A stretch of 64,000 nucleotides of DNA from SZUA-100 sp965248135 (GTDB lineage: Bacteria > Pseudomonadota > Alphaproteobacteria > Rhizobiales > Rhizobiaceae), in contig CBDFIN010000010.1 in NCBI GenBank assembly GCA_965248135.1, positions 124,001 to 188,000 on the forward strand, in the 5' to 3' direction. Under the pieces are notes generated by a model. That model saw only the letters and a list, made by a program, of their open reading frames with translations, was not told the DNA's origin and did not search any database. Positions 1 to 9,383 of this stretch are shown in pieces. The translations under genes and the position numbers were made by a program. Within the stretch, counting starts at the first letter, position 1; every line of letters begins with the position of its first letter.

Positions 1-158
1 TGGGTCCGGGCAAGCAACAACAGCAGGTCCAATGGCCCTTCAAAACCATCCAGATCGATGGAGAATTGAGGATCGGCGACCGCCCGGTCAACAGGGCTGT
101 CGGCATTCCAGAGGCTGGATTGCTCACTTTGCATGCCTTCTTCCGTGCCAGCGGTCAT
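1..158 (-). CDS. scpA: Segregation and condensation protein A, N-terminal part (cut by window edge)
   Basis: ScpA is the kleisin subunit that bridges the SMC dimer with ScpB in chromosome condensation and segregation. Reading the minus strand from the ATG at 158 gives 52 codons before the window ends. They contain the family signature FEGPLDLLLLLART at about residues 39-52, the SMC-binding N-terminal helix region. A poorly conserved acidic leader precedes it. The gene starts 7 bases after the nagZ stop, so the two are probably co-transcribed; nagZ-scpA-scpB is a common order in Hyphomicrobiales. Only the N-terminus is visible. Confidence 0.9.
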   Translation of the reverse strand, partial: MTAGTEEGMQSEQSSLWNADSPVDRAVADPQFSIDLDGFEGPLDLLLLLART

Positions 159-165
159 AAATTAC

Positions 166-1185
166 CTAGCTCACACCACCTGCTAAAACGGTGGCAAACT
201 CGTCGCGTAACGCCTGTTCGTCGCTTGCATCTACTATTCCAATGCCCTGCATCGCCTGTTGGGCCCGCGCCAGTGTCTTGCCGGACATTTCCGGCGAGTT
301 GGCGGCAACATCTTTCATTTCAGTCATATCGCCATTGCAATGAAGCACAATATCAACACCTGCCGCAAAGATTTGCTTGCTTCTTTGGCCACAATCCCCA
401 GAAAGCGCCTTCATAGAGACATCGTCGCTCAACAGCAGACCATCAAATCCGAGTTCCTTGCGAATCACTTGTGATATCATAGTCTTGGATGTGGTCACCG
501 GGCAAGTTGGATCAATGGCGCGAAAAACGATATGGGTGGTCATCGCCATCTTGACGCTTGCCAATGCCTTGAACGGAACGAAATCGGTTTTTTCCAGTTG
601 ATCACGGCTGGCATCGACAACGGGCAACACGTCGTGGCTGTCGGCCTTTGAACGCCCCTGCCCCGGCATATGCTTTATCACCGGCATCACCCCTCCGGCG
701 ATCAAACCATCGCAGACACTTTGCCCAAGCTCAATGACCATCTTGGGGCTATTGCCAAAGGAACGGTCGCCGATGGCATCGTGAGCGCCCGGCGTAATGA
801 CATCGAGCACCGGCAGGCAGTTTATGGTTATGCCGAGCTTCAGCAAATCAAAGGCATGTAATCGGGCCAGCAACCAGGCGGCGCGGTGGGCCTGTTGCCT
901 GTTATTTTGGTAGAGAGCGCCTATGGCGGCAGCCGGCGGGTATTTGGCCCAATTGGGCGGTTTCAGCCGCTGAACGCGGCCACCCTCCTGATCGATCAAC
1001 ACTGGGGCATTTTGATCGCCAACCGCATCGCGAAACGCGGCACACAATTCGGCCACCTGTTGGGGCTCGTCGATATTATGGGCAAACAGGATCAGTCCCC
1101 AGGGGCGCTCATTTTTCAAAAAAGCGTACTCATCCGCGGTTAGCGAAAGGCCAAGACATCCGGTTGTAAACGATTTTGCTGCCAT
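166..1185 (-). CDS. nagZ: Beta-N-acetylhexosaminidase, GH3 family
   Basis: This cytoplasmic enzyme removes N-acetylglucosamine from muropeptides during cell-wall recycling. The 339-residue product carries DQEGGRVQRL (about residues 65-74), the catalytic loop KHMPGQGRSKADSHD with the His-Asp pair typical of bacterial NagZ, and the nucleophile region LLLSDDVSMKAL near residue 250. The reading frame is open for 48 more codons upstream, but that leader is unlike the family. The ATG at 1185 gives the usual N-terminus (MAAKSFTTGCLG), so I chose it. It lies just upstream of scpA. In many Gram-negatives NagZ products also influence AmpC induction, but no ampR or ampC is in view. Confidence 0.93.
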   Translation of the reverse strand: MAAKSFTTGCLGLSLTADEYAFLKNERPWGLILFAHNIDEPQQVAELCAAFRDAVGDQNAPVLIDQEGGRVQRLKPPNWAKYPPAAAIGALYQNNRQQAHRAAWLLARLHAFDLLKLGITINCLPVLDVITPGAHDAIGDRSFGNSPKMVIELGQSVCDGLIAGGVMPVIKHMPGQGRSKADSHDVLPVVDASRDQLEKTDFVPFKALASVKMAMTTHIVFRAIDPTCPVTTSKTMISQVIRKELGFDGLLLSDDVSMKALSGDCGQRSKQIFAAGVDIVLHCNGDMTEMKDVAANSPEMSGKTLARAQQAMQGIGIVDASDEQALRDEFATVLAGGVS

Positions 1186-1361
1186 GATTCGGCCAAGTAT
1201 AGCCGTTTTGTTGCAATTTCTCAGCCTATTGGTTTCCGGTTTGGCGAGGAATAATTGTTTGGCGATAAAAAACGCCCGCGACCTGCCGCATTGTGTTTGG
1301 TGCCAAAGGGATAAGGCTTGGTTTTTCAAATTGAACCTTTACGGGCTTAGGACCCGTACAT

Positions 1362-2924
1362 TCAATCGGATTGCCGCATCGCGGCCTGCGGTAGCGCGAT
1401 GTCGAAATGTTCACGGATTTTTGGGTCGGCAGTGGAAGAAATATAGGCCGGATAGTGACTTGAAAGCACGCCGCGTGCCTGGTCGCGGGCACGGGTCCAA
1501 AGGTCAGGTCCGTCCTTGTCGCCCCATTCGCGCGGGGTGTCACGATCGGCCAGAACCGGATAGTAATAATCGCGCTGCATGGCGGCCATGGTGTGGGCGG
1601 AACCCAGAAAATGCCCGGCCCCGGTGGCAACATCCTTGATGGTGTCAAAACCCAGCGTCTCGTCATTCACTTCAATACCGCGTATCAACCTGTTGATATG
1701 ACATAACATTTCGTTGTCTGCCACAAATGCCTCAAAGGAAACGCCAAGCAGGCTCGCCATCATGCCGGTGGATTCATAAATCATATTGCCACCGGCCAGA
1801 CCGGCAGCAACTGCTGCAATCGCTTTTTCGGCACCCATTTGCGCATCGACAGCCTTGGCATCAGTCATTGAACTGGCAATGCCGCTCGGCAGCCCCAAGC
1901 TGTTGCTGATTTGAGCAGCACCGGCATTCATCATCGAAATCTCACCGCCACCACCACAAAATGCACCGGTCCTGAGATCGATCACCAAAGGCCAGTTGGA
2001 AAATATGACCGGATACCCGGGAGCAAACAGATTGACCAGTATCAGTGCAGCTAGGGTTTCCGCGGTGGTTTGCGCCAACATCCCGGCAGCGGTTGCCGGT
2101 GCTGTGGCTCCCGATTGAGCGGCAATAATGGCGTTGATCGGCACCCCCCGTCGAATGGCGGCAAGCGTTACCGATATGGCATCTTCGCCATAACGAAGTG
2201 GTGAAATGACCGGCGATATATGCGCCTTGCAAAACGGCCTTTTACGGAATTTCCCCTCACCGCCCAGCGCCATATCGAACATATCGACCACCGGGTCGAC
2301 ACTGCTGCCAAGGCTAAAGGACGTGCCGACCGGTTTGGTCGTACCGGCAATCAGCGCGTAGGCGGTATTGATATCAAGCGCCAATTCGCCTGCGACATCG
2401 GTAGCCACACAGCAGCGGGTGAACCAGCTGACATTATCGAGCGTGTCGATCAGTCGGGTGAAATCGTAAAGATCCTTCAGGCTCGAGGGCCGATACCTGC
2501 CGCTGTCGATATCGAGGGTTTGAACGGCCGCCCCACCGGTGCCGAAATAAACCCGGTCTCCACCGATTTCAAAGTCATGTTTGGTCTCACGGCCATGAAA
2601 AACAAAGGTCTTAGCGGCACCGTCGATAATCTCTTCCACCATGGTGCGTGGAAAAGACAGGCGGTCCAAATCGTTCCACCGGGCACCCTTTTCAAGCGCC
2701 TTATCGGCAACCACTTTCGGCACCTCGCTCATGCCAATCTCATCAAGAATGCGCATGGCCGAGTTGATGATTGTATCGACTTCACGGTCCGAAAGCGGTT
2801 TGTACCGGCCTCCGCGCTGGCCCGGCGGACACGGGTTGATTTCAGCCTGTGGTTTGCTGCGCGCAGCGACCCGCGCGGCACGGCCGCCTGATCTTGTATT
2901 ATTGCCGGTTCCGTTTGCGGTCAT
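1362..2924 (-). CDS. MttB-family (trimethylamine/glycine-betaine type) corrinoid methyltransferase, non-pyrrolysine
   Basis: The 520-residue product belongs to the trimethylamine methyltransferase (MttB) superfamily. Archaeal MttB needs pyrrolysine encoded by an in-frame TAG. This gene is open from ATG to stop without TAG, so it is a non-pyrrolysine homologue. Characterised members of that group, such as MtgB, transfer a methyl group from glycine betaine or other quaternary amines to a corrinoid protein. A disordered Arg/Gly-rich leader precedes the barrel, and a glycine-rich stretch CGGGGEISMMNAGAAQ lies in the C-terminal half. No corrinoid protein is adjacent; the nearest is near 43 kb. It is divergent from a dimethylglycine-dehydrogenase-like gene, suggesting stepwise betaine or choline demethylation. 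The substrate is inferred. Confidence 0.82.
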   Translation of the reverse strand: MTANGTGNNTRSGGRAARVAARSKPQAEINPCPPGQRGGRYKPLSDREVDTIINSAMRILDEIGMSEVPKVVADKALEKGARWNDLDRLSFPRTMVEEIIDGAAKTFVFHGRETKHDFEIGGDRVYFGTGGAAVQTLDIDSGRYRPSSLKDLYDFTRLIDTLDNVSWFTRCCVATDVAGELALDINTAYALIAGTTKPVGTSFSLGSSVDPVVDMFDMALGGEGKFRKRPFCKAHISPVISPLRYGEDAISVTLAAIRRGVPINAIIAAQSGATAPATAAGMLAQTTAETLAALILVNLFAPGYPVIFSNWPLVIDLRTGAFCGGGGEISMMNAGAAQISNSLGLPSGIASSMTDAKAVDAQMGAEKAIAAVAAGLAGGNMIYESTGMMASLLGVSFEAFVADNEMLCHINRLIRGIEVNDETLGFDTIKDVATGAGHFLGSAHTMAAMQRDYYYPVLADRDTPREWGDKDGPDLWTRARDQARGVLSSHYPAYISSTADPKIREHFDIALPQAAMRQSD

Positions 2925-3119
2925 GCGCTAGTCCAAAGTTCAAGGCTTGAGTTGTGACTGAACGTTTGTAAGCAGAAAAGGAAAAAAAAGAGTTTCAGGA
3001 AATCGAATTTCAATAATCCAAAAATCTGAATTTGTTTAATAGCGATGAAAATAATAGGATTTCGCGGCTGGATTGGCGAAATCACGCTTTCCCTGGGTTA
3101 TCAACAATGGTTGGCAGAT
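2925..3119. promoter_or_regulatory. Divergent promoter region between the MttB homologue and the DMGDH-like gene
   Basis: This is 195 bases between two divergently transcribed genes, rich in A and T on the mttB-proximal side with runs of A. It must hold the promoters of both genes. I see no clear operator palindrome. An in-frame upstream ATG at 3045 would lengthen the flavoprotein by 25 residues, but those residues do not resemble the family. Confidence 0.4.
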
Positions 3120-5540
3120 ATGAAAACACACACTCAAATCGTTGTAATCGGTGGTGGCATTGGTGGCTGCTCCACCCTTTATCACCTGACCCAGGAAGGT
3201 ATAACCGACTGCGTGATGGTGGAACGCGATGAATTGACATCGGGCACCACATGGCATTCGGCGGCACAGGTGACCAATTTCGGCGGCACCCAGACCATGG
3301 TCGGACTGAAACAACATTCCATCAATCTCTACAAAGAGCTGGCCGATGATCTGGACTACCCGATCGATTATCACCATGGCACCGGCGGTATTCGGCTCGC
3401 CTCAACCCAGCACCATGTCGACGGCTATCACCATTTTATTTCGCTTGCCCGTGGCATGGGGGTGGATTTTGAATTTATTGATGCGCAGGAATGCAAAAAG
3501 CGCCATCCGCTGATTTCAACCGACAACCTGCTCGGCGCCTTGTGGGACCCTTTTGATGGCGATATCGACCCGGCTCAGCTTTGCCAGGCATTGGCAAGGC
3601 GGGCGCGCAATGCGGGAGCCGAGATATATCGCTTCAACCCGGTCGAGGATCTGACCCACAATGCCGACGGCAGTTGGATCGTTCACACTCGGGACGGTGA
3701 CATTTCCTGCGAAAAAATCGTCAATGCGGGTGGATACCGGTGCAACGAAATCGGCAAGATGATGGAGGTGGAATTGCCGGTCGCCTCAATGGAGCATCAG
3801 TACATGGTGAGCGAACCTATTGCAGAGATTGAGGCGCTCGGCTTCCGCGTGCCGCTGATACGCTGCCCGAGTGATGATTTTTACAGCCGCCAGGAGAAAA
3901 ACGGGCTACTGGTCGGTTTTTATGAGCAGGATTGCAAGACCTGGGGTCTTTCGGGCATCGACCCGGATTTCACCATGGCGCTTTGCCCGGACGACCTTGA
4001 CCGGGTGATCGATGTTATGGAGGGTGCTTTTGCGCGCCTGCCTTGCCTTACCCAAACCGGCATTCACACGGTGATAAACGGGCCGATCACCTATACGCCC
4101 GACGGCATGCCGCTGGTCGGTAAAATTCCCGGCAAGATCAACGCCTATTGCATCACGGGGTTACGCGCCGGCCTCGGTGAAGGCGGTGGCCATGGCTGGT
4201 TGCTGGCCCAGATTATTGCCCATGGTGAAGCCTGTTACGATACCTGGTGCCTCGACCCGCGCCGCTTCACCCGCCATGTGAACGAAGAATTTACGGCGCT
4301 CAAGGCCATTGAAGACTATCAAAACGAATTTCGTTTTCACCTGCCGCACGAGCATCGCCCGGCGGGGCGACCATTAAAAACCACACCGGTCTATGAGGAC
4401 ATAAAAAAGCTTGGAGCCGAATTCGCATCGGTCAACGGCTGGGAAAGGGCAGACTTCTTTAAACCGCATCCTGAATTTGCCGAAGAACACTCTTTTCGCC
4501 TCAACAATGTCCACGACATCGTTGCAGCTGAAGTCGCCAATGTGCGCGACAATGTCGGGTTAATGGAGGTCAGCGGCTTTAACCGCTTCGATATTTCGGG
4601 CACCGGTGTGCTTGATTGGTTGGATAGCATCATCTGTTCGCGCATCCCTTACAAGACCGGCAAGCTAGGGCTGTGTTATCTGCTCAATAACAATGGCAAT
4701 ATCAAAGCCGAGGCAACGATTGCCAATCTCGGCGCTAATCGTGTCTGGTATGGCTCTGCGGCGGCAGCAGAACGCCATGATATGGACTGGCTATCGGAGC
4801 ATTTGCCGGATGATGGTTCCATTCGAATTGACAGCCTGACCAACAGCCACACTATATTTGTCGTCGCTGGCCCGAACTCGCGTCAGGTGCTTGAAAAGGC
4901 AGCGCCCCGCGATGATTGGTCGGCGGAAGCTTTCCCCTGGCTTTCGGTCCGCACCGTTCATATCGGGCCGGTTGAAGCGATTGCCATGGCTGTCTCGTTT
5001 TCTGGCGAACTGGCCTGGGAAATTCATCTGCCAGTGGAACAGGCAAAAATGGTGTTTGATTTGCTGTTGAGCACCGGACAGGAATTTGACATCAAACCGT
5101 TTGGCCTGCGGGCGACTGAATCGATGCGAATCGAAAAAGGCTATCGCCATTGGAAGGCCGATCTGATCACCGAATTCAACCCGTATGAAAGCGCACTTGA
5201 CCGGTTTATCGCCAAAGACAAAAACTTCATAGGTCAGAAGGCCTTGCAGGAAAGGCGTGAGGCGGGTCTGAGGCGTAAATTTATATCGCTCGAAGTCCGT
5301 ACGGCTGTTGCCACATCGCATGCGGGCGATTCAGTGGTAAAAAACGGCAAAACCATCGGCACGGTCACTTCGGCGGCGTGGGGACACCGGGTGAACAAAA
5401 ACCTGGCGATGGCATTTGTCGAGCCTCAATTCGCGGCTGAAGGGACTGCTCTGGACGTTGAAATTATCGGCGATGTCTATCCCGCAACTGTGGGTCCGTT
5501 GTGCCGCTATGACAGTGAAAACTTGCGTGTGAGAAGCTGA
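3120..5540 (+). CDS. FAD-dependent oxidoreductase with GcvT domain (dimethylglycine/sarcosine dehydrogenase-like)
   Basis: The 806-residue two-domain enzyme matches the length of dimethylglycine dehydrogenase. The N-terminal FAD domain has the dinucleotide motif VVIGGGIGGCSTLYHL and then TSGTTWHSAAQV, whose Trp-His matches the histidine that covalently carries FAD in DMGDH and sarcosine dehydrogenase. The C-terminal half (from about residue 430) is an aminomethyltransferase/GcvT fold that normally binds tetrahydrofolate to capture the one-carbon unit as methylene-THF. I chose the ATG at 3120 because the Rossmann motif then begins near residue 9. It converges on mfd with only 9 bases between the stop codons. 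Exact substrate is uncertain: DMGDH, sarcosine DH and related amine oxidases share this layout. Confidence 0.85.
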   Translation: MKTHTQIVVIGGGIGGCSTLYHLTQEGITDCVMVERDELTSGTTWHSAAQVTNFGGTQTMVGLKQHSINLYKELADDLDYPIDYHHGTGGIRLASTQHHVDGYHHFISLARGMGVDFEFIDAQECKKRHPLISTDNLLGALWDPFDGDIDPAQLCQALARRARNAGAEIYRFNPVEDLTHNADGSWIVHTRDGDISCEKIVNAGGYRCNEIGKMMEVELPVASMEHQYMVSEPIAEIEALGFRVPLIRCPSDDFYSRQEKNGLLVGFYEQDCKTWGLSGIDPDFTMALCPDDLDRVIDVMEGAFARLPCLTQTGIHTVINGPITYTPDGMPLVGKIPGKINAYCITGLRAGLGEGGGHGWLLAQIIAHGEACYDTWCLDPRRFTRHVNEEFTALKAIEDYQNEFRFHLPHEHRPAGRPLKTTPVYEDIKKLGAEFASVNGWERADFFKPHPEFAEEHSFRLNNVHDIVAAEVANVRDNVGLMEVSGFNRFDISGTGVLDWLDSIICSRIPYKTGKLGLCYLLNNNGNIKAEATIANLGANRVWYGSAAAAERHDMDWLSEHLPDDGSIRIDSLTNSHTIFVVAGPNSRQVLEKAAPRDDWSAEAFPWLSVRTVHIGPVEAIAMAVSFSGELAWEIHLPVEQAKMVFDLLLSTGQEFDIKPFGLRATESMRIEKGYRHWKADLITEFNPYESALDRFIAKDKNFIGQKALQERREAGLRRKFISLEVRTAVATSHAGDSVVKNGKTIGTVTSAAWGHRVNKNLAMAFVEPQFAAEGTALDVEIIGDVYPATVGPLCRYDSENLRVRS

Positions 5541-5549
5541 TAGACCCTG

Positions 5550-8500
5550 CTATGCCCCTTCGGCGAGCTTGGCCAAATTGGTGATGATCACCGCCGCACC
5601 GCCAAGACGGTGATCTGCCGTCGGCCAATCGCGTTGCAGAAAGACGCTTTGGTCGGGTCTTATCTTGGCCAGCACGCCCTGTTTGCCGATATAGTCGACA
5701 AGGGCTGCAGGATTGGCAAACTCGTTGTTGTGGAAAGAAATCACCGCTCCCTTGGGGCCAGCATCGACCTTTTCGACATTGGCGCGGCGGCAAAGTGCTT
5801 TGACAAAAACGACTTTCAACAGGTGTTCCACCTCTTCCGGCAAAGGCCCGAACCGGTCGATAAGTTCGGCACCGAACGCATCGATTTCCAAAGCGTCTTC
5901 AAGATCGGCCAACCGTTTATAAAGGCTCATCCGCAACGAAAGATCAGGCACGTAATTCTCCGGGATCAAGACGGTGGCACCGACCGAAATCTGTGGCGAC
6001 CAGCGGCCTTCACCGAGGCTCTCATCGCCCTCCTTCAATTGCGCTACCGCCTCTTCAAGCATTTGCTGATAAAGCTCGTATCCCACTTCACGAATTTGGC
6101 CTGACTGTTCTTCGCCCAAAAGATTGCCGGCACCCCTGATATCGAGATCGTGGCTTGCGAGCTGGAAGCCCGCACCCAGAGTATCGAGCGATTGCAGAAC
6201 CTTGAGCCTTCGTTCAGCGGTCGGTGTCAGCATCCGGTTTGGCGGCAGGGTAAACAATGCATAGGCACGGGTTTTCGAGCGCCCCACCCGGCCGCGCAGC
6301 TGATATAACTGGGCCAGGCCAAACATATCGGCGCGGTGGACAATCAGCGTGTTGGCGGTCGGAATATCAAGGCCGGATTCAACAATTGTGGTTGAAAGCA
6401 ACACGTCATACCTGCCGTCATAGAAGGCGTTCATGACGTCTTCAAGCTGGCTTGCCGGCATCTGCCCATGGGCCACGGCAACTTTGAGTTCCGGCATATG
6501 GCCCTCAAGCCATTCCCGGCGTCCGGCAAGATCAGCAACGCGCGGGCAGACATAAAAACTCTGCCCGCCGCGATAGCGTTCGCGCAACAGCGCTTCGCGC
6601 ACCACCAGCCCATCAAATGGCGAGATGAAGGTGCGCACTACCAGCCGGTCAACCGGCGCGGTGGAAATCAGCGAAAGTTCCCTAACCCCGGTTAGCGCCA
6701 ATTGCAACGTGCGCGGAATAGGTGTTGCAGAAAGGGTGAGCACATGCACATCAGCCCGCAATTCCTTTAGCCGTTCCTTGTGCTTGACCCCGAAACGCTG
6801 CTCCTCGTCAATTATCAGCAACCCAAGATCGCGGAACTTGATTGAACTGCCAAGCAACGCATGGGTGCCGATAATGATATCGACCGTGCCGTCGGTAATT
6901 CCTTTTTTCGCCTCCTGCAGCTCCTTCGTTCCAACCAGACGGGAAGCATGGGCGACATTAATTGGAAGACCCCGAAAGCGATCTGAAAATGTCTGGAAAT
7001 GCTGTCGCGCCAGCAAGGTTGTCGGCACCACCACCGCCACCTGACGACCTTCCATGGCGGCAACAAATGCGGCCCTGAGCGCCACTTCTGTTTTACCGAA
7101 ACCAACATCGCCGCAGACCAGCCGGTCCATCGCCTTGCCGGCGGCCAGATCATCCAGCACCGCATCGATGGCGTTCAGCTGATCTTCCGTTTCCTCATAG
7201 GGAAAACTGGCGGCAAATTCGTCGTACAATCCGTCCACTGGAACCAGCGGCTCGGTGGTTTTCAACATACGAGCTGCTGCAATTTCAATCAGCGCGCCGG
7301 CGATTTCCAAAAGGTTTTTCTTCAGCTTGGCTTTGCGCGCCTGCCATGCCGCTCCGCCCAGCCGGTCGAGCTGCACCTCTGTGTCGGCCGAACCATATCG
7401 TGACAAGAGCTCGATATTTTCAACCGGCAAAAACAACCGATCATCACCGTGGTAGCGCAATTCGAGACAATCGTGAGCCGCACCAGCCGCCTCTATCGTG
7501 CGCAGACCGGCAAACCGGGCAATACCGTGATCGACATGCACAACAATATCGCCTTCGGAAAGCGCGCTGACCTCGGAAAGGAATTCGGAGCCCTTTTGCT
7601 TTCTGCCCTTGCGGCGCACCAGCCGGTCGCCCAACACATCCTGCTCACTGATAAATGCAAGGCTTTCGGTCTCAAAGCCGGATTCCAGCTTGAGCACCGC
7701 AAAACCGGTTGCGTCGTTGGCGAGGTTTTCGATGTCGCCAAACCCGTCAACCGCCCTGCCCCCCTCCATGCCGTGCTCTAAAAGCACATGCATCATGCGG
7801 TCGCGTGCGCCCTTCGACCAGGAGGCGATAATCGGTTTCTTCTGCTGTTGCCTGACTTCGCCGACATGCGTAATTAGCGCGTCAAAGACATTTTGCGAAC
7901 CACTGGCCCGCTCGTTGGCGAAAGATCGGCCTTGTCTGCCGTCAAGTGCAATTACCCGGCTCGTCGAGGTATCAAGCGTATCAAACGGAGAAAGCGTGGC
8001 CTGCCCCTTGCCGGCCAGCGCTAGGGTCATCCCGTCATTGGTCAGATAAAGCATCTCGACCGGCACAGGCTTATAGGGCGCGCCACCATCTTCAACCGCC
8101 AGTTCATGCGCATCCGCTGCCCGGTGGCGGGCCTGAAAGTGATCCTCAATTTGATCATGGCGCTCGTTCAGTGCCTCTTTGGCCAGATGATCAAAGACCA
8201 TTGGAGAATTGTCGAAATAGTCAAACAGAGTTTCAAGTTGATCAAAAAACAGCGGCAGCCAATGTTCGATACCGGCATAGCGGCGACCCTCACTAACCGC
8301 CTGATAGAGCGCATCTTCGCGGGTGGCGGCACCAAAAAGTGCCCGGTAGTTGCGGCGAAAAAGACGTATGGATTCATCGCTCAACACCACTTCACTTGTC
8401 GGCACAAGGTCAAGTTGGTCTATTTGCTTTAGAGTGCGTTGGCTGCCGGCATCGAAGCTACGCACCGATTCAAGCGTGTCACCGAAAAAATCAAGCCGCA

Positions 8501-9059
8501 GGGGCGAAGATTCACCCGGCGCAAACAGATCGAGAATGCCACCGCGCACCGCATATTCGCCGGTCTCGCGCACTGTTGTGGCGCGCAGAAATCCGTTTCG
8601 TTCGAGCCAGTTGACCAAGTCATCCATACTGATGCGATTGCCGGGTGCCGCGTGCATGAGCTGCGAGACCATAAAGCTGCGCGGCGGTGCCTTTTGCACC
8701 AGGGCGCTTGGCGTGGTCACAACGATGACCGGTTGGTCGCCAACATTGCCTTTGGCTATTTCGGCAAGTACCGCAATCCTTTTTGCGGCGATGTCAAGAC
8801 CGGGAGAAACCCGGTCGTATGGCAGACAGTCCCATGATGGCAGCGATAAAACTCGTGCCCATGGTGCGAAGAATGAAAGCCCCTCCTCGACATTGGCCAT
8901 GCGGGCGCCATCGCGCGCAACGAACACCAGCGGGCCTTTGTGATCGCGCGCCAATGTGGCAAGCACCATCGCATCATAACCATCCGGCACGCCGGTGAGC
9001 GTTTTTTCCGCATCGTCGGCAAACAAATTGTTCAGTCGGGCAAGCATTTGGTGGCGCAT
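5550..9059 (-). CDS. mfd: Transcription-repair coupling factor
   Basis: Mfd removes RNA polymerase stalled at lesions and recruits UvrA. The 1169-residue product has a UvrB-like N-terminal module, the RNA polymerase-interaction region, and a RecG-like helicase core: Walker A GDVGFGKTEVAL near residue 650, the DEEQRFGVKHKE box, TLSATPIPRTLQLALTG and QLRGRVGRSKTRAY, followed by the C-terminal TRCF domain. Its start codon abuts the sdhE stop, indicating translational coupling in a hydrolase-sdhE-mfd unit. Full length, no anomalies seen. Confidence 0.97.
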   Translation of the reverse strand: MRHQMLARLNNLFADDAEKTLTGVPDGYDAMVLATLARDHKGPLVFVARDGARMANVEEGLSFFAPWARVLSLPSWDCLPYDRVSPGLDIAAKRIAVLAEIAKGNVGDQPVIVVTTPSALVQKAPPRSFMVSQLMHAAPGNRISMDDLVNWLERNGFLRATTVRETGEYAVRGGILDLFAPGESSPLRLDFFGDTLESVRSFDAGSQRTLKQIDQLDLVPTSEVVLSDESIRLFRRNYRALFGAATREDALYQAVSEGRRYAGIEHWLPLFFDQLETLFDYFDNSPMVFDHLAKEALNERHDQIEDHFQARHRAADAHELAVEDGGAPYKPVPVEMLYLTNDGMTLALAGKGQATLSPFDTLDTSTSRVIALDGRQGRSFANERASGSQNVFDALITHVGEVRQQQKKPIIASWSKGARDRMMHVLLEHGMEGGRAVDGFGDIENLANDATGFAVLKLESGFETESLAFISEQDVLGDRLVRRKGRKQKGSEFLSEVSALSEGDIVVHVDHGIARFAGLRTIEAAGAAHDCLELRYHGDDRLFLPVENIELLSRYGSADTEVQLDRLGGAAWQARKAKLKKNLLEIAGALIEIAAARMLKTTEPLVPVDGLYDEFAASFPYEETEDQLNAIDAVLDDLAAGKAMDRLVCGDVGFGKTEVALRAAFVAAMEGRQVAVVVPTTLLARQHFQTFSDRFRGLPINVAHASRLVGTKELQEAKKGITDGTVDIIIGTHALLGSSIKFRDLGLLIIDEEQRFGVKHKERLKELRADVHVLTLSATPIPRTLQLALTGVRELSLISTAPVDRLVVRTFISPFDGLVVREALLRERYRGGQSFYVCPRVADLAGRREWLEGHMPELKVAVAHGQMPASQLEDVMNAFYDGRYDVLLSTTIVESGLDIPTANTLIVHRADMFGLAQLYQLRGRVGRSKTRAYALFTLPPNRMLTPTAERRLKVLQSLDTLGAGFQLASHDLDIRGAGNLLGEEQSGQIREVGYELYQQMLEEAVAQLKEGDESLGEGRWSPQISVGATVLIPENYVPDLSLRMSLYKRLADLEDALEIDAFGAELIDRFGPLPEEVEHLLKVVFVKALCRRANVEKVDAGPKGAVISFHNNEFANPAALVDYIGKQGVLAKIRPDQSVFLQRDWPTADHRLGGAAVIITNLAKLAEGA

Positions 9060-9350
9060 TTACTTGGCGCCGCCTGTCTGATGAAAAGAGGTAATCTTTG
9101 CAAATATGCCGGTCTGCACTTCCGTTGGCGGTGTCACCTCGCCAGAAATCCATGAAAACAGATCGCGGTCGGGATAGTTAATCAGGGTTTCCAAATCAGT
9201 TAACTCTTGCTCGCTAAGACCGGCGATTTCAGCGTCAACGAACTGGCCAAATACCAGATCCATCTCCTTGGTGCCGCGATGCCAGCAGCGAAACAGAATT
9301 CGCCGTCTGCGAGGATCCAGATCGGCGCTGGAAAGGGTTGTGCCGCTCAT
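9060..9350 (-). CDS. sdhE: FAD assembly factor SdhE (succinate dehydrogenase assembly factor 2 family)
   Basis: This small soluble protein helps attach FAD covalently to the flavoprotein subunit of succinate dehydrogenase. The 96-residue product has the hallmark RGTKEMD (RGxxE motif, about residues 25-31) within a helical protein of the usual size. It lies directly upstream of mfd (adjacent stop and start) and opposite recG, an arrangement common in Hyphomicrobiales. The flavinylation role is known for the family and inferred here. Confidence 0.92.
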   Translation of the reverse strand: MSGTTLSSADLDPRRRRILFRCWHRGTKEMDLVFGQFVDAEIAGLSEQELTDLETLINYPDRDLFSWISGEVTPPTEVQTGIFAKITSFHQTGGAK

Positions 9351-9383
9351 CGAATATTCCTGTGGGTAAATGCGGGTTATGGG

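Noticed and set aside
1362..2924. Pyrrolysine-containing MttB
   Set aside because: The frame is uninterrupted by TAG over all 520 codons and no pyl genes are in view.
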